Origin: Lumbricus rubellus
Lineage: Eukaryota; Annelida; Clitellata; Crassiclitellata; Lumbricidae
DNA: 64,000 nt
Direction: 5' to 3'
Assembly (NCBI GenBank): GCA_945859605.1
Contig: OX243811.1
Coordinates: forward strand, 55,394,069 to 55,458,068
Positions 1 through 11,810 of the stretch are shown in pieces. The notes under the pieces are model-generated. The model had not been told where the DNA came from. It saw nothing but the letters and a program-made list of their open reading frames with translations, and did no database searches. The position numbers and the translations under genes are program-made. The stretch's first letter is position 1; each line of letters opens with the position of its first letter.

Positions 1-230
1 ACTGCTAGCCCGTGATGGGTTCAGCCACCATGCTTGTCAGGACATGAATGAGGCAGCACTGCTTAAACTGAAACATTCAGACAACTCCAGTTACATCAAT
101 TTCTAATGCAATTTGTATGACTGCATTGAGTCACATCAGAGAAAACATGAAGAGTGAGAAGGATGCTTTAAACTAAGTTGAAGCCAAAGATTAAAAGCAA
201 AGTTCAAGTTTTGCTTCATTACTGTATTGA

Positions 231-297
231 AGAGACAGACAGAGACAGAGAGACCAAAAAACAGAGACAGAGACAGAGATAGAGAAAGTGAGACAGA
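231..297. repeat. GACAGA-type simple repeat
   Basis: Degenerate tandem GACAGA/GAGACA units. The rest of 1-650 is AT-rich single-copy DNA in which I see no gene, splice-bounded exon or RNA. Confidence 0.75.
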
Positions 298-651
298 TTA
301 GAAACTTTTTAGGTCAATGTTACGATGCATCTGAGACGTTGAACTAGCAGCAAGGCCTCACGCCTGAAACCTGCTGTAACTCCACCCTAATACGCTCAGC
401 ACTTACTGAAGCCGAAGCACTTATCTCACAAACATCCTTTTGCTACCTTTTTACATTAAGGTTCCAATGTAAACCAGACTTTGCCTGGTTTTTGATCTCA
501 CATGTAAAACTCTAGACTTTTTAAGCCAACTTCCATGCAGTCACAAAATGAGCATCACCAATTTTTTCAGTGTAAGCTGCACAATGCACATCTTCAACGC
601 TTCAGCAATAAACATCATTATGAACATTCTTAAAACATCATTTCCATCATC

Positions 652-1024
652 ATGATCATGATCATCACCACCACCAACATCGTGATGATGATGATGATGA
701 TGATGGGGGTGGTGGTGGTCGTCGTCGTCGTCATCATCATCATCATAATGGTCATCATCATAATGGTCATCATAATGGTCATCAGCATCATGATCCTTAT
801 TAATCTTATCATTCAGACTGTAATGTGTATGTGTGCATGTGTGTGCATGTTTGTGTCTGTATGCGTGCATGTGTCTGTGTCTGTGTACGTGCGTGTGTGT
901 GTCTGTGTGCGTGCGTGTGTGTGCGTGTAAGCCCATTATGGCTAATGTGGATGATGGGGCAAACGAAGAACCTGGTACCGTAATCAAACGTTAGATTGCA
1001 GCCGTCGTCGTCGTCGTCGTCCGC
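652..1024. repeat. Microsatellite cluster (ATC/GAT, TG, GTC)
   Basis: Three adjacent simple arrays: interrupted ATC/GAT trinucleotides at about 652-800, a (TG)n-rich stretch with TGCATG and TGCGTG variants at about 825-930, and (GTC)n at about 1002-1022. Open frames on both strands here, rich in Met, Ile, His and Asp or in Thr and His, follow from the repeat and are not genes. A run of C near 1102-1113 follows. Confidence 0.9.
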
Positions 1025-1507
1025 TGTGCTCATCCAGACGTGATCTGATAACGTATTCTATGAAACAAACACCACTCAATATCATCTGCCCTCCCTCCCT
1101 ACCCCCCCCCCCCACCCCACCCACCATTAGCCACAAAAAACTAAAAACCAATTAACGGCATCAGACTAATTTATGACCCTGCGATATAAAAGTCAGCGAC
1201 TATGACTGCAGACGTCTGTCGCCAGCGCAGAATGATCAGCGCAGCATGATTTCCAGGTATGACCTTTTCCGTGCGGCGCAGACAACAACGCAGCAGACTG
1301 CGAATCAGGTCCAATGGTCGATGCTACAGAGGGAGACGGGAGTAAATAATTGAGACATTTAGGCACCAATGCAATGCCGACCAGGTAGGATTTTCGCTTG
1401 ACATGCCAGTCGCAGTCTCGACAGCGGAATGGCGGCCAAATGCAATTAGAAGAATCCATCAGAGGGAGGATGGACACAGACATTCCATTACAACACAGAG
1501 AAATAAT
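1025..1507. other. Intergenic, no gene recognised
   Basis: Mixed-composition sequence apart from the poly-C run. A 113-codon minus-strand frame crosses it, but its product resembles no family I know and it runs into the 41-bp repeat next door, so I do not call it. Confidence 0.5.
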
Positions 1508-1634
1508 TCTGTTGTTCCTATTGATGCAGTCCAAAGGAATGCAGCACTTCTGTTGTTCCTATTGATGCAGTCCAAAGGAATGCAGCACTTCTGTTGTTCC
1601 TATTGATGCAGTCCAAAGAAATGCAGCACTTCTG
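1508..1634. repeat. 41-bp tandem repeat, about 3 copies
   Basis: The block starting CTGTTGTTCCTATTGATGCA recurs at 1509, 1550 and 1591 with only a few substitutions, giving a period of 41 bp. The period is not a multiple of three, so frames through it are shifted in each copy. Confidence 0.9.
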
Positions 1635-1879
1635 CCAGGTATAATTTGCTCCAACCTACACTAAAAGACATGACGTTCAGAATGCTATTTACAAAGAGCT
1701 GACTTGATAATGGAACTCAAAAGCAATGTTTGACAAAGGCAAGTTACTTTAGCATTGAAATACATCAGAAACCTAATTCTTTTCTCATGGCCTTACACAC
1801 TGGGAGTGTCTCCAAGTACTTACAGCTACCCAACTAGATTTCCTTTATAAATGTTTAAACACAATGCACTGCATCAGCG

Positions 1880-2215
1880 ATGTTACCCTTGTGCTGAAGG
1901 ATTTGCATTGGCTTCCTGTTCAGCATTGCTCTGGTTCAAAATTGAGACAGTATACTTAAAATCAATCATCAGACCTCACATTACTCAACAAGACCATCTG
2001 ATTATTTATCTCTCGTCATAAACCCAAAACAAGAACTGCTCTTAGTGAACTCTCCGTTGCTGTTCCTCCTACCTTTGCAACTCTCTCTCTCCCTGTGTCT
2101 GAGTACTCTCTGGTCAATCGCAGGTGACATTCTGCTCTCAACTTAAAAATTACATCATTCAAATTACTCTCATCATTAAAGTCTTTTATATATACACGTC
2201 TTGAACGTTTCTTAG
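1880..2215 (+). pseudogene. Decayed LINE reverse transcriptase C-terminal remnant (L2/CR1-like)
   Basis: Conceptual translation starting at 1881 reads VTLVLKDLHWLPV, the conserved block near the C-terminus of many L2/CR1-type LINE proteins. After a frameshift a stretch containing FKIETVYLK follows, and further downstream comes residual TALSELSVAVPP-like sequence, matching the usual order in these proteins. Several frameshifts and stops interrupt it, so it is an old dead copy. No 5' part, tail or target-site duplication was found. The family assignment rests on the HWLPV block and is tentative. Confidence 0.55.
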
Positions 2216-3532
2216 CTGTTATTTTTTATGCGTCATCTGTTAAAAGGTCCACTCAACCTTCCAATCAGCAGATAGTGTTGGTAAAATGGGTCACAGGATG
2301 TCATGAGCGCCCCTTTGGCTGCCAACAGTTAAATTCGATCCCTGTTATAACTTGTGATCATCCATAATAACCATGAATTGTAAACGTTCTGCATTGTGTC
2401 AGTTTGAAATCAAACAAAGATCATAATTATAATTATTTCAAAAGCTATTCATTGATCTTCAGCTTCTTTTAACCTTAAAAACCGAAGCGAAAAAGTTTTC
2501 AATCTCTGGCTGAGCTCAACATTGGCTTCAACGCCAAGTGGACTCAAGTCACTCAACATACCGAAAGCAGGACACATGTGTTTGCCATTCACCCAATAAT
2601 TAATTATATGCATCGTCTTACATCGTATTCTTCATAGAAAGAAGCATTGGAGAGTAGTAGAAATATGCTATTAAATTCTGAATCTGTGAGAAAAATTATT
2701 CATGTAGGATGCTGTACAGCCATAAGTGACTTGAACGCGACCATTTCTATGGAGCTGCAATTCAATGCTGTCTGTCTAGCCACCACCACCATTGCCGATG
2801 CTGCTGCTCTCCAGGCGAAGCAGCCCATCGAGACTGGACGACGGCTGCAGCAGTTAGATGGGCTGAATGAGGTAAGCGACCGATCGACCGACGAACCGAC
2901 GGACAGAAACATTGGCCAATGACGACGACGACGAAAATCAATATGAGACACAAGTGAAGAGAAATCGTTTGGTAGCTATTGGACAATTCAATCTCAATCA
3001 AATATGCACCAAGAACGACAGAATCAGATCAGACTGTCAAATCATATTTTGCACGGGCACCATCGCAGCTCAGGTTTTAACCTACAACACGATCGAAATC
3101 CATGCTTAGACATCTTTCACTAGACACATCTTTTCCAGTGAAAATACATGTACAGTTCCCTGTCAGCGTCTCCATGAGCAATTGAGCATTCAATGGAACC
3201 CATATGGGTACAATATGAGTACAATAACGAAAAAGGATGTGGTGTACAATGTAAATGAAGGTATACTAGTATATACGGTAATTTATCTTGTAGTGGTAAC
3301 ATTAACTACAGTGTACTGTAATGTACATCAGAGAAAAAATTTCTCAGACACACACAAAAGATATACCATGGATATCAGTTTATTCACTGGTGCTACATGA
3401 TGTAGCATGAGTCAATTGAAGCAGCAGCAGCCTCAGCAGCAGCAGTATTATGAGAACTAGTATCCTGTCATCTCAGAGGACAGACATTGTAGAAGCGATA
3501 CAATTTAAAGTCAGTTAGAGACAGGAATGAAT

Positions 3533-3536
<4 letters not shown>
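2216..3536. other. Intergenic; one possible orphan exon
   Basis: Mostly unremarkable. A 91-codon plus-strand frame (2647-2922) contains GAATGAG followed by GTAAGC at 2872, a good splice-donor match, so 2647-2871 could be a first exon. Its residues (rich in Ala, Thr and Gln) match no family I recognise, and the acceptor exon cannot be located. I treat this as a weak hint only. Short CAG runs occur near 3423-3444. Confidence 0.3.

Positions 3537-3571
<35 letters not shown>
3537..3571. repeat. (CAG)n trinucleotide repeat
   Basis: About eleven uninterrupted CAG units. The overlapping poly-Gln, poly-Ala and poly-Cys frames are by-products. The following 200 bp contains GGAT and GATC runs. Confidence 0.95.
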
Positions 3572-3573
<2 letters not shown>

Positions 3574-6500
3574 CAAAGCATCTTCTACGACTGTGGCAGA
3601 TGAATGGATGGATGGATCGATCGATAGATGGAGGAGGATTAGTCATAGAAACCATGTTACGCAATATCCTTCCATCTCCATCCTCCTCTACCGCCAGTCC
3701 ATCAGAGGATTCAGGGACGACGAGGGGGAGGGGAGGATGGAGGGAGGTAGGGTGAGGGGCATCCCCATATCGAGAGACGAGAGACGAGGCAGATGAAAGA
3801 CGACGTGATGGACGACGACTAAACAGACTGTCACGAGTGTGACAGAAACTCGAAGAAGCCCCGAAGGAATATTCTAGAAAAGGTAAAAGCCAGAACGACT
3901 GACTGACAACGAGAAAAGCATTAATGTCTGGCCAAGCACCATAGTGTCTGGCCCCAGCCCAGCAGAACATGCCTCAGGCAACATCCAACATCGAGAAATG
4001 GACAATCTCAAGATGCAATGCAGAATGCCACATTCATTCTCATTCTCTCTCTCTCTCTCTTGCCAAACTCATAATAATCAGCGACACTCGACAATCCGGT
4101 AATAATGCAAATTTATGCACCACCATTAAGATAATGGCATCTTGTTATTGGCAAAAAATGTGAACATAGAAATACTTAACTGAAATAAGTCATTAGTCAT
4201 ACTTGTGACAGCATATTGGAATCAATACTGTTGGAGATTGTCTTGACTGGTCATAAAAATGATGACATCACACCCATTGGACAAAGATGGTTGTAGTGGT
4301 AGTGATTGTGGTGATCATCATCATATGACATTAATATGATAATGTGGTTGTAGCAATCTACAGCTTATCAAATGCTACAATATTAATTAATAATAGGTAG
4401 TATAAGCCAGTTTAATGAAATCGGTGTTTAGATATTACGAACGGTGTTTTAATATAATAAAAAATGAATAACAAAATATGGCACTCCGTCTGTCTAATTC
4501 GGACTATGCTGAGGACAAGGAAAGCTCTGAACAGCCAGATATCATTACAGGTAACGTACTGTTAAGTCTTTTCCATCAACCTTAGAAACTGTTCACTCCA
4601 CAGAACCTGTGTTGACATTGAGAAGATCTTCATGAGAAAAAGTCACTTGTTCTGAAACTTATTTTGCTATGCATTGCCTTCTTAGATATAACAGTAGATA
4701 TAACAGCTCTTATTTCTGGTGGACAATCACTGGCGATTTTACAAGTTCATTTATTTTGCTTGTACTGACTTTTGTCAGTAACTCTTGGACATTGTCACCA
4801 CAGTCATGCAACTGAAGTTCTAAGATCAGGTGGTGTAACTTATGATGCATATGAATGAATGGCATGGTGCCAGAAGGATGATTGTGGGAGGAACCATATG
4901 AACCTGTTGACCTTTAGCCTGATGTTCTCTGATGACCATTAATTATATGACAAGCTGTCATTATCCCTGCCTTCAATTATTGGCGGCAGACTTAATGACC
5001 ACCGGCACATATGCTCCCATTGTAAAAATAAATGCCCTGATGACCTCATTAGCATGAAACCAGGACCAATTTCAGGACTAAAGATCACACCATGTAGGTC
5101 CCTTGATTTGCATAGTTGACAGGATTGGTCATCCCAATGCCATTATAGTGGCCCCTCTTCCCAGGAAAGTCACAAACATGCTCAATCCCATTCACCTCTG
5201 CCCTCTATGACCTCTGTGACCTCAGGCCAACTCCTGATGGGTCATCGACATAATAACTTGGGTGAGATGAGAGAGAGAGAGATGCCATAGTTGACAGAAC
5301 AAAGACTCAATTGATCCCCACGCAGTGCCACTACAAGTTGCCATGGCTACCAGACATGCTAAATATAGAGCAGACGATATTGATCACGCGTCTGGTTTTG
5401 ACCGTCCATCGCATCTTCTGCACAGCACCACCACCACCGTCAGCAGCAGCAGCAGCAGCCAATACAAGAGAGAAGAGGAGAAGAGAAATCCTTTCAGGGT
5501 CTCATCCCCGCATCGCTTCTCCATCTTGCATTCTCCATTCCGAGACTCGCTTCCATATCTCCACCATTTTCCATTTTCCGTGTGCTTTCCAGAAATCCAT
5601 CCCGGATGCCTAGAAATGTCGGCCATATAGAAATATATTAAATGACTGAAGGCTCCAACTGCCACGGAACTTGGTCGCAATAATAATAATAGGACCGTGC
5701 CAAAACAAATATATACCGAGTCTCATTACCGTGTCAATATTCTCAGACAGCCAACACCCGATATGAAGGTTGACCATTAAAAGGCCAGCAGACAGCAATT
5801 ACGTACTAAGCGGATTCATAATAAGTAAACCTTAATAATAACATCAAAGCAGTTGACAACTACATTTAGCATTTATTTATTCACCCGAGATTACCAACGG
5901 AGGGGGGTGAGAGGGGCGATCAGGGTCCGCCCTAAACGTGTCTTTCTACACAACTGATCCAACTATCTGCTTTGCCGGCAACTGTGTTGGCTGGGACCTC
6001 AATCTTAAAAGGAGACGCTTTATCAGAGCACAGTGAAGCACCAAGGAGCTGAGAGAGCCTATTTTATTAATCTGTTTGTGCAAAATTCAGTCACAACATA
6101 GAATTCTTTATCTATCACCTCACAACATTGGAGGCATCGCCATCACACCTGTTTCCTCTGACTGCTACCCCACTGAAACAAGTACATCTTGACATTCAAA
6201 TGACATAATATGTTTCAGAGCCATGTGTTTCCTTTTAGACACCTCGACATCCATTGATCCACTGCCAATCACTTCATTCATCTTTGCAGAATCAATATTC
6301 CTCTTTCTTCCATCCTATTGTACTTCGATTATTCGATATCCAAATACCACCAGCCGAGTGTATCTGCTCATTCTGCTGTAGTATTTATGTTAAACTTTTA
6401 CAAACATCTTACAGTAAACTACATCTCTAACTCTTCCTGTGTCTAGATAAACCTTTCAATCGATATAATCGTTCATCAGCAAAACAATTCCTCTGCTGGT

Positions 6501-6836
6501 ATTCCAGAAACGTTTCCATATAAAACTCGTATCTTTATTACAGACCACGACTCCCAGAGACCGATTCCTGATCATTCACGTTGACCGTCCAACCAACCAG
6601 ACATCACGAAAAGATGTTGCGATCTCAATCTGCCTTCGTCCTGTTCGTCGTCTGCGACAGTTTCATCGCTGTGATCTACTACTATTCCTCCGTGAAGAAA
6701 TTCATTCGTCTGTTGCCAATCAAATGTCATCCTTCTTCCGGGGGAAAAAAAACCCAATGCGACAACGGCTTGTGTTTTTCTGTCTTTGTGCTTTGCATGA
6801 AAAGATGCAGCAACAATAATGTCGTTGTCAACACAC
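3572..6836. other. Intergenic, no gene recognised
   Basis: About 3.3 kb with only short frames. It holds a (TC)n run near 4044-4061, a GA run near 5270-5281, and a short CAC plus CAG stretch at 5427-5459 whose overlapping frames (100, 101 and 98 codons) show no known domain. I see no splice-bounded exon or mobile element. Confidence 0.5.
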
Positions 6837-6898
6837 CACAACCACTTCTACCCCCACTACCACCACAACCACAACCACCACCACCACCACCACCATCG
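6837..6898. repeat. (CCA)n-rich simple repeat
   Basis: Interrupted CCA/ACA trinucleotides ending in about eight pure CCA units. Overlapping poly-Pro and poly-Gly frames are repeat products. Confidence 0.85.
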
Positions 6899-9354
6899 TT
6901 AGAATAATCAGGGCTGCGTTGATTTATAACTAAATCCGATAGAAAAGGTTTTCCTATGGACAAAAGTAAGTTTTTGCAAGGTTGCTTTTTTCAGCTACTT
7001 TTTACAATTCCAGTGACTATCTGAGGCTGGAAATGTTCTATATCTCCCAGACAAACAATACAGCTGGATTTGACAAATTCAGGTAGACCAAACCCATGAC
7101 TAGTCACCCTCTAATTTCTTTCTTATTTCTTCAAGGCTGTAACCATGAGAGTCATGAGACTGCCTTAGAAAAGCTGTTAAGCCTACTGCAAGTGGCACTT
7201 TATAAATTCTCATATAATCAGATATTATGATATACGATAATTGCATGTAAAAATTAAGATACCGCAGTAACAGAGTAAATCACTGTGATCTGGAGCCATA
7301 CGCAGAAACGACCAGTATGGAGATTATATTATAATGAGGCAATCTTCTATAGTTGAACTAAATTTTGATTCCAAATCCATAACCTTCCCATACAAGAATT
7401 CCTGCTATAATAAAGCACATCTTAGGGGTGGCCCAGTGTACATTATGTCCTGCAATATCTCAATGGGAGCTTCTGCACCGTCTGGATCACGAATGAATTC
7501 CATCAAAAGACATGCTTAACAAATATGAAATTGGAACTGAACTCCTCACAGGGACCTAGACCATCTGAGTACGATAGCATGAACCGCATTCCAATACCAG
7601 TTTGATTGCCCAGAGAGTCTCCTACAGCGGTGCCAAAATACAGAATGCAGGCGCAATGATATACGGCACTCCATCTTGAACAGCAAGCCATCCAAGTTGG
7701 CCCCAGCTGGCCATCCAACAAGTTATTCTGCTCGAGGGACAATTACTTGCCCCTGTGATCATTTTTTACGGTTGGCCCACAACCAATGGATATAACTCGT
7801 TGGCACATTTAAATATAAATGCAACAATTTCCCTAATATTTCCATTGCCATTCCGCATCCTCCAGGCTAAAGATTTCGGCGAGCTCCCCGAAGGTTACTA
7901 AAACAATTGCCTTTCTCCACATCAGACTTTTACGGTAACATATGCTCTCATCCGCTATCCCCCTTCCTCACATGCAAGTTCTATCGATCTGTATGTCTGT
8001 CTGTCCGTGGGTGTTCGTCTGTCTGTCTGTCTGCCTGTCTGTCTGACTGGCTTCTGACATCAACATATCCTCTTAGACTTCTTCTTTAGAACTTTTGCTT
8101 TGCATCATTTCAGCATATTATCCAACAAATATTTGTATAACTGATGATAGCTTTGTAAGATTATTATGGTATCTCTTTGTGCCTGATATGCAGAAGGATT
8201 CAGCTTATAATTTAATCGCTGCTGTATTACATAAAAAGTAGCGCAGAAATTAAATTAAATTTGCAAACTTGAGAAATCCAACAGTTATGCAGACAATTCC
8301 TGGCATACTTGCAGAATCAATAGAGCAAAGACATTGGATGCACAACTATTCAAAATATAATTACTTGAAATTTCTCTGATTATCTTGATTTTATCCAGGT
8401 AATTCTTCACTTGAAGCTCTAAATAAATTAAAGCCAGCTATAAAGCATGAGAGACAGCTTGTGTAAAGTCGTAATGTCATTTGTTCTCTAAAGCTGGATA
8501 TCTCAACATTTAAAACGAAGGAAAGGTAACAGGGCAGCATAAAGAGAAACATCAATATCAGATGAAAATGATCAAAAGAAGGGACAAACAAACGTGCTGC
8601 TCATGATTAAAATCTTTTCATCTGGAGTTGCACCAAGACAATACCCGTAGGTTTAATAAGTGCGAACAGTTTGCTCTTTGACTCTTAAATTAAGTATACA
8701 AAATTTGTAAATAAACAAATAAGTAAGTTATCTTTATTATACTGAGACATGCACCCACATCTGACTACAGCAAGTCATATAAACAGTGTTAAACAGTGCA
8801 GAAGTAGCCCAATGTCATTAGGGAAAACCTAATCACTATGAACAGTTTTAAAATACCAAATATACTTTATACTATGGCTTTAAACCAAGCAACATAAAAC
8901 ATTGCATATTTGCAGCTGTTAAACTACATGATTGATTAATGCTTTTTCCGTGCAATAAATTTGAAGAGATTTCTGCAACTACTCCAGTTTCTAGAATCTG
9001 CCACAGTTTGGTTTGTTGTGAATGAAGGCAGCTATTGCAAGCAGACAATTCAACGACATGGATTTCTGATCAGTGACAGATTTGCTTAATGGACTGTGAT
9101 GTGTCGTCGATCAGAGCTATCCATAAAAATACCTCAAAATAGCTTCCACTTTCAAGATTAATTGTGCATGTAACTCCAATGCAGGTGCACTCGCTAACCC
9201 AGCGCATGCATGCTTAAGCTGGCCGTGGATTATACACTGCTTCTGGTGGATAAGCTTACTCAATTTTTATCCAAATCAAACACCACGAACATCCATTTAC
9301 TTGGCGTGTCGCAATAGAAATTTTTAACTACTGTTATCTGTCTTTTCTTCTGTC
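6899..9354. other. Intergenic; (TGTC)n at 7990-8046
   Basis: No gene recognised. A tetranucleotide TGTC/TGTCCG run lies at about 7990-8046. Near 8700-8750 the sequence GTAAATAAACAAATAAGTAAG resembles the A-rich tails of invertebrate LINEs and SINEs, but no body is attached. Confidence 0.5.
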
Positions 9355-9360
9355 CATGTT

Positions 9361-9482
9361 GTTCATCTGTCTGTCTGTCTGTATTGATATCTGTTTGTCT
9401 GTCTTGATATCTGTCTGTCTGTATTGATATCTGTCTGTCTTGATATCTGTCTGTCTGTCTTCATAATTATCTGTCTGTCTTT
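9361..9482. repeat. CTGT / TTGATATCTGTCTGTC compound repeat
   Basis: Runs of CTGT separated by TTGATAT spacers, giving an irregular tandem with units of about 16-20 bp. The 67-codon minus-strand frame rich in Asp, Arg and Thr is an artefact of it. Confidence 0.85.
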
Positions 9483-9792
9483 GATTTCCTCTCTCTGCTA
9501 CCAAGGCATGGTTTGATTCCATGCCAAGGCTAATCAATTATTAATAAACTTTATGACATCATGATTGCAATAAAGAATCTGAATAGCATCAGCCAATGAA
9601 ACGAAGTAGATGTGAATGAAGGACTTGCTCAAGGTCCATAGTTCCACACGCAATCACGATTTCATGTGAGAACCAAATCCACGCCTTCATACTACAAAGG
9701 CAAAAGTTCAAATCAAGTGTGACATCTATGTCAAACTTCTACAAACACAAATTATTCATGCACAAAACAAAATCCACAAAGAAACCAATGTA

Positions 9793-9793
9793 G

Positions 9794-9884
<91 letters not shown>
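9793..9884. repeat. (ATCT)n tetranucleotide microsatellite
   Basis: About 23 near-perfect ATCT units in 92 bp, directly joined to the tail end of a minus-strand SINE. The array therefore probably grew from the SINE tail. Confidence 0.97.
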
Positions 9885-9985
9885 GTGATTTATATAGCGC
9901 CTCTTCAAGGGCTCTACTCATAGGCGCTCCCGACCCAGGCCCGGTCGAAAAGAAAGGTCTTGAGCGAACTATAGAAAGCACTATA
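9885..9985 (-). mobile_element. SINE 3' end (minus orientation)
   Basis: Read on the minus strand, this ends in GAGGCGCTATATAAATCAC and then the ATAG array. The same GGNGCTATATAAAT block ends other short elements at 15593-15680 and 25755-25800, and in a variant form at 31530-31756. No tRNA-like head (A and B boxes) is recognisable here, so this is a truncated copy or a diverged subfamily. Confidence 0.6.
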
Positions 9986-10272
9986 TGCACTACAATCAAC
10001 TGTACAATTCAAATGGCATGCACCAAAACGAATTTCCACTGTCCCATTTGCCAGTCATATGAATTTCTAAACCAAGAGTTAGAAGGGACAATTTCAAAGT
10101 GCTACACCTATAAAACAATGTTATTGATCAACCAAAGAACGAATTTCTATAAAAACTACACTGAAGCATATCTCTTAATTATTATTATTTGGCATAAAAA
10201 TACAGATTTTTTTGTTTAACAGTTCACAGTGGAACTGGTGTGATGTTTAATTGTTTATTTGCTTCAGACATT
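9986..10272. other. Intergenic, no gene recognised
   Basis: AT-rich sequence. A 68-codon frame starting at 10013 contains CPIC but no further zinc ligands and no recognisable domain. Confidence 0.4.
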
Positions 10273-10495
10273 TGAGGTAAGATGGACATTCACTTAGGGA
10301 AAGATAGACACTTAACTTAGGGAAAGATGGACACTTAACTAAGGGAAAGATAGACACTTAACTTAGGGAAAGATGGACACTTAACTAAGGGAAAGATGGA
10401 CACTAACTTAGGGAAGATGGACATAACTTCTAAAGGGAAAGATAGACAAGCTTACTTAAGAAAAGATGGACACTAACTTAGGGAAAGTTGTTCAT
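10273..10495. repeat. 23-bp minisatellite
   Basis: About nine copies of a unit reading AGGGAAAGATGGACACTTAA plus CTT, with variants GATAG and ACTAAGG. The first copies are regular. The last three carry short insertions or deletions, typical of decay at an array edge. Confidence 0.9.
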
Positions 10496-11019
10496 ATTTT
10501 TTATAGATTAGTAACAGCGATAGTCGTTAATTTTTGGATAGTCTTCGCATGTAAATTCATCTTGCAATGTTTTGGGTTTTAAAACTTAACGGTGCATGGC
10601 AATTCATACTTTTCTGTGACACCCAGTGCAACCAATCCATGCTTCAACCGAATCTTCCCTAAATAAATTCCCAACAACTAGCACATCATATGATATCGTT
10701 TTCTATGGAATGACACAGTTCACAAATAATTTCCTTTCGACTGATATATTTTTTATTTTTCATTTTCCTTAAACTTACATATTTCTCTCTTTTGATAAGA
10801 CAGTAAAATATTTTCCATTTGCAGTTTTCTTCATAGCTGCGACTCCACCCTGTGAAGGCGCATCACGCTTTCTAATAAAAAACATAACATGATGACACAT
10901 GCAAAAACCAGTCCATCAATCCAAACTGACCTACGTGCACAAGCATTTTGGATAAGCTTAGTCATATTCAACCAATTTTGAACGGTCCATCAAGAACTCC
11001 ACATAAATGTCTGGATACA
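10496..11019. other. Intergenic, no gene recognised
   Basis: AT-rich sequence with no supported feature. Confidence 0.4.
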
Positions 11020-11096
11020 CGCATACGCACATGCATATGTACATGCATACGTACATACATACGTACACGCATACGTACACGCATATGTACATGCCT
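11020..11096. repeat. CATACGTA / CATATGTA tandem
   Basis: Alternating CATACGTA, CATATGTA and CACGCATA units. It is rich in self-complementary TACGTA and CATATG and could fold into hairpins. Two overlapping frames (109 and 84 codons) are repeat by-products. Confidence 0.8.
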
Positions 11097-11529
11097 ACTG
11101 CCACGTGCGCATTCATATATGACGTCTCCACTCATTCATATAGCACTTGGAAAAGACCCTCAGCACTCGACGGACGGATGGCTGGATGGACGAATGGACG
11201 AATGGTACTCAACCCTGTCGATGACGACAGACGTCGATACACTCCAACGAACAAACTGTGACGAGTGGTCAACTTAATCAACCGATTCGAGCTGATTGGG
11301 TTCAATCGACTCCGATTCTTTTTTAAATTGCCGACGGTCTAGAGGAAAGAAAACTCAGCGCAGCGGTACGACCGTCGTCGTATATACGCTGGGACGAAAA
11401 AATCGATTCAACGCTTCGTTATTCACGGCAGAAGGAACTCTCCGTATTTTCACTTAGTATAATGAACCTGAATTATTGTCTTCATCATGCTTAAGGCTCT
11501 TACCCAGTTAAATGGATCAGAAATATTTC

Positions 11530-11810
11530 TCCATTATATTTGGCTTAACCGGGTTTAATAGATCTGAATTGGCTCAGTCATATATGGTTACCTAGGTTTT
11601 ATGAATCTTAATTGTCTCAGTGACATATGGTTACCTAGGAGGTTTAATGAATCTGAATTGTCTCAGTCATATATGGCTACCTAGGTCTAATGAATCTGAA
11701 TTGTCTCAGTCATAAATGGCTACTTGGGTTTAATGAATCTGAATTGTCTCAGTCATATATGGCTACCTAGGTTTAATGAATCTGAACAGTCTCAGTGACA
11801 TATGGCTCGA
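11530..11810. repeat. About 45-bp minisatellite with CCTAGG
   Basis: Six diverged copies of a unit beginning TTTAATGAATCTGAATTGTC, continuing CTCAGTCATATATGG and ending in CTACCTAGG. Units differ by a few substitutions and 1-4 bp length changes. Confidence 0.88.

Noticed and set aside
1193..1534. 113-codon minus-strand frame
   Set aside because: No recognisable domain; it enters a 41-bp repeat whose period breaks frame, and has no splice-site support.
9793..9884. CRISPR-like or origin-like direct repeat array
   Set aside because: Perfect tetranucleotide units without spacers in a eukaryotic context; an ordinary microsatellite.
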